DNA from: Butyrivibrio sp. FCS014
GTDB lineage: Bacteria > Bacillota > Clostridia > Lachnospirales > Lachnospiraceae
Assembly (NCBI RefSeq): GCF_000526935.1
Contig: NZ_JAHA01000006.1
Coordinates: forward strand, 434,001-498,000
Length of the DNA stretch: 64,000 nt
Reading direction: 5' to 3'
Of this stretch, positions 62,316 to 64,000 are shown piece after piece (positions within the stretch are counted from its first letter, which is position 1; every line of letters starts with the position of its first letter). The notes under the pieces are model-generated. The model was not told the DNA's origin. It saw only the letters and a list, made by a program, of their open reading frames with translations, and ran no database searches. The position numbers and the translations under genes were made by a program.

Positions 62316-64000
62316 ATGTCCGAGATGACAATTGAAAAAGAAAGCTTCACCTGCTTGTTCAGGGACATAGAACCCACCTGGGAAGAGCTTGGATTCGACG
62401 AAGACATCCCCGGGAAGCTAATGGCGGAAGCAGAGAGAGCGGAGAACAACTACATATATGCCACCATAATCGGTGACCGGCTGGTATATCGCAGCTTCTC
62501 CATGATCAGCGGAAAGCCATGCGAGAACTACAGGTATGTATTCCACAGAAACATCATTGTCAAAGAGAGCAGAACCCGCGTCTATGAGATAGTTACGCCG
62601 CAGACCCTGACCGGTGATAAGGCCAAAGACATCACGGCAAAGAGCAATGACTACTTCTGCGGGAAGCTCTTTGATATGTTCAGGGATAAAGTGGAAATCT
62701 CAAACAAGTGGGCCATCCTTCGAACTCTCCCCTATGTAAAAACCAGATACCCAAAATTCGGATTCAAACCGTTCCTTGAAATCTACATAAAAAGCCGGGA
62801 AGACGGAGCAATTCTTCATTCCCCTCAAAAGCCGCTGCCCCATGAAGCATCGGCGTCTGCCCGGGCGCAGATGCGCCATGAATCCTTTGCTTCTGTCCCA
62901 AAGCTGATCCTCCACGAACTCTACGGAAGAAGTCACAAGGACCACAGCGCCGTGAGGCTTACAAGAAATCTTGTGGTTGTCACCGGGGAAAAGAGCTGTC
63001 GCTATCTGAACTTTAAGGAACAGACAAGGGTGTACTTTGATGCGACAGAAGCCTATTACTTTGTAAAGAATGCAGTGACGGGAATGTGGCAGAGGGAGGA
63101 AATTGCCAAAGACTTTGAACTTGAAACGGACCTTCGGGAAAGGCTTGTAGACAGGGAATTGTTTACGGGAACCTTCGGGGAGCAGTTTGCGGAAAATGCG
63201 GTACATGGCAGGTGCCTCAACCCTGATATGATAGTATACGGAAGTCTCCTTGCCCAGGCGGGCTTCCTGTCGGCAGAACAGGCTGCAAAATCCGGGAGCC
63301 CTGTGTATCACCGGCTTCTGGAAAGTATATACAGCGGAAAGACAAGGGACAGCCAAAGATCCCTTCCGGAGCTTCTGGGAGTCACCGGACCGCAGCTTAA
63401 GTTTTTTAAGGGAATCGATCTTACCGATGACCTTGAAGAATTTGGCCGGAACATGAAGGACGCCGGGTTCATCCGGTATTATCCCGACATTCAAAAGCGC
63501 ATATATGCTGTCTCTTTATTCATGAACTGGGCTTATAACAGCTACTTCGAATGCTACAGGGACGACGCGCGTCAGATAAGGCTTGATCTGTGTCTTGGAG
63601 CAAACACCATCTGCTCCATAGAGAAGTACAGCGGGGAAAAGAGATATAGGCTTAGCATTGAGTACAGAGACTACCTGAGGATGAGACGAAGCTATCTGGC
63701 CTATATGGAGAACATGCGAGAGGATGATCCCATAAGGCAGGAAATTGCTGCATTCGGAGATGCTCCCATCAATATCAAACCCTCTAAGATCCATGACATG
63801 CACAATAAACTGGGTGAGATAGTGGGAATCTTATCCAGAAATAAGACCATCTCAGAGTGCGACAAGGACATAATCTCAAGAAAAGAACATGAGGCAAAAG
63901 ACATAGAGTATTACGGGAAGGATTACTCAATAATAATGCCAAAGGATGCCACTGACATCATCCGTGAAGGCAGGATCCTTCACCACTGCGTGGGCCACGG
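62316..64000 (+). CDS. PcfJ-like protein, partial (cut by window end)
   Basis: An open frame of at least 561 codons running off the window with no stop. The last visible stretch, KDATDIIREGRILHHCVGHG, is the signature of PcfJ-like proteins, found in conjugative elements, phages and many Clostridia chromosomes. The N-terminal ~500 residues are helical with no membrane segment. The biochemical function is unknown. The ATG at 62316 has AAGGAGGAG about ten bases upstream. Antisense frames within it are shadows. Confidence 0.8.
   Translation, partial: MSEMTIEKESFTCLFRDIEPTWEELGFDEDIPGKLMAEAERAENNYIYATIIGDRLVYRSFSMISGKPCENYRYVFHRNIIVKESRTRVYEIVTPQTLTGDKAKDITAKSNDYFCGKLFDMFRDKVEISNKWAILRTLPYVKTRYPKFGFKPFLEIYIKSREDGAILHSPQKPLPHEASASARAQMRHESFASVPKLILHELYGRSHKDHSAVRLTRNLVVVTGEKSCRYLNFKEQTRVYFDATEAYYFVKNAVTGMWQREEIAKDFELETDLRERLVDRELFTGTFGEQFAENAVHGRCLNPDMIVYGSLLAQAGFLSAEQAAKSGSPVYHRLLESIYSGKTRDSQRSLPELLGVTGPQLKFFKGIDLTDDLEEFGRNMKDAGFIRYYPDIQKRIYAVSLFMNWAYNSYFECYRDDARQIRLDLCLGANTICSIEKYSGEKRYRLSIEYRDYLRMRRSYLAYMENMREDDPIRQEIAAFGDAPINIKPSKIHDMHNKLGEIVGILSRNKTISECDKDIISRKEHEAKDIEYYGKDYSIIMPKDATDIIREGRILHHCVGH

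Noticed and set aside
62316-64000. Calling a prophage or conjugative element from the PcfJ-like protein
   Set aside because: No integrase, relaxase, terminase or attachment site is visible. PcfJ-like proteins also occur alone on chromosomes.

Overview
The window looks like a chromosomal segment of an anaerobic Gram-positive Clostridia, most likely family Lachnospiraceae and plausibly Butyrivibrio or a relative. This is an inference from gene content and style: strong GGAGG ribosome binding sites with frequent TTG/GTG starts, a dgt-dnaG-rpoD-trmK block, a TGS-domain uridine-kinase-like protein, a PadR/DUF1700-like/DUF4097 operon, many cyclic-di-GMP proteins and uronate catabolism. No 16S rRNA gene is present, so genus is not proven. 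I find 48 protein genes (the last cut by the window end), one RNA gene (rnpB), and several repeat and regulatory elements.

Layout. 0.1-7.3 kb: two membrane diguanylate cyclases, a GNAT protein, a giant charged-helix repeat protein and a methyltransferase, then a tandem structured repeat (7.33-7.77 kb). 7.8-12.9 kb: a CapA-like protein and an amylosucrase-type GH13 enzyme on the minus strand, divergent from a cytoplasmic sugar-binding-protein-like/GGDEF fusion. 13.1-16.1 kb: an SPFH/RHH/YhfC-protease operon and two unknown small proteins. 16.3-23.4 kb: core genes dgt, dnaG, rpoD, trmK and a nucleoside kinase. 23.4-24.05 kb: a repeat-rich non-coding stretch. 24.05-27.4 kb: a vWA lipoprotein, an ECF-like sigma factor and a candidate anti-sigma factor. 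27.5-27.86 kb: RNase P RNA on the minus strand. 28.1-32 kb: the complete uronate route kduI-kduD-eda-kdgK behind a cre-like operator. 32-34.5 kb: a diguanylate cyclase overlapping an HD-GYP phosphodiesterase. 34.5-39.3 kb: GH35 beta-galactosidase, serine hydrolase and MATE exporter. 39.4-41 kb: a small unknown protein and a 23S rRNA methyltransferase. 41-53.2 kb: a five-gene signalling cassette (HD-GYP, hybrid kinase, response regulator, HD-GYP, propeller hybrid kinase). 53.3-57.5 kb: two small lipoproteins flanking a PadR-controlled membrane operon. 57.6-64 kb: carB without carA, a CinA-C protein, a lone receiver domain, an unknown protein and a PcfJ-like protein running off the end.

How the genes work together. 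The theme is environmental, probably carbohydrate, sensing coupled to cyclic-di-GMP and phosphorelay. There are four GGDEF proteins, none with the canonical RxxD inhibitory site, and three HD-GYP proteins. One multi-pass membrane sensor type appears to be joined to three different outputs (GGDEF, histidine kinase, HD-GYP). One HD-GYP carries an extracytoplasmic domain resembling a family 2 carbohydrate-binding module. These genes are interleaved with glycan-use genes (amylosucrase-like GH13, GH35, KDG pathway), which fits a plant-polysaccharide lifestyle.

The best candidates for undescribed biology are the 41-53 kb signalling cassette with its shared modules, the CBM2-like HD-GYP, the ~135-nt structured dispersed element present twice in opposite orientation, and the ~200-nt structured tandem repeat.
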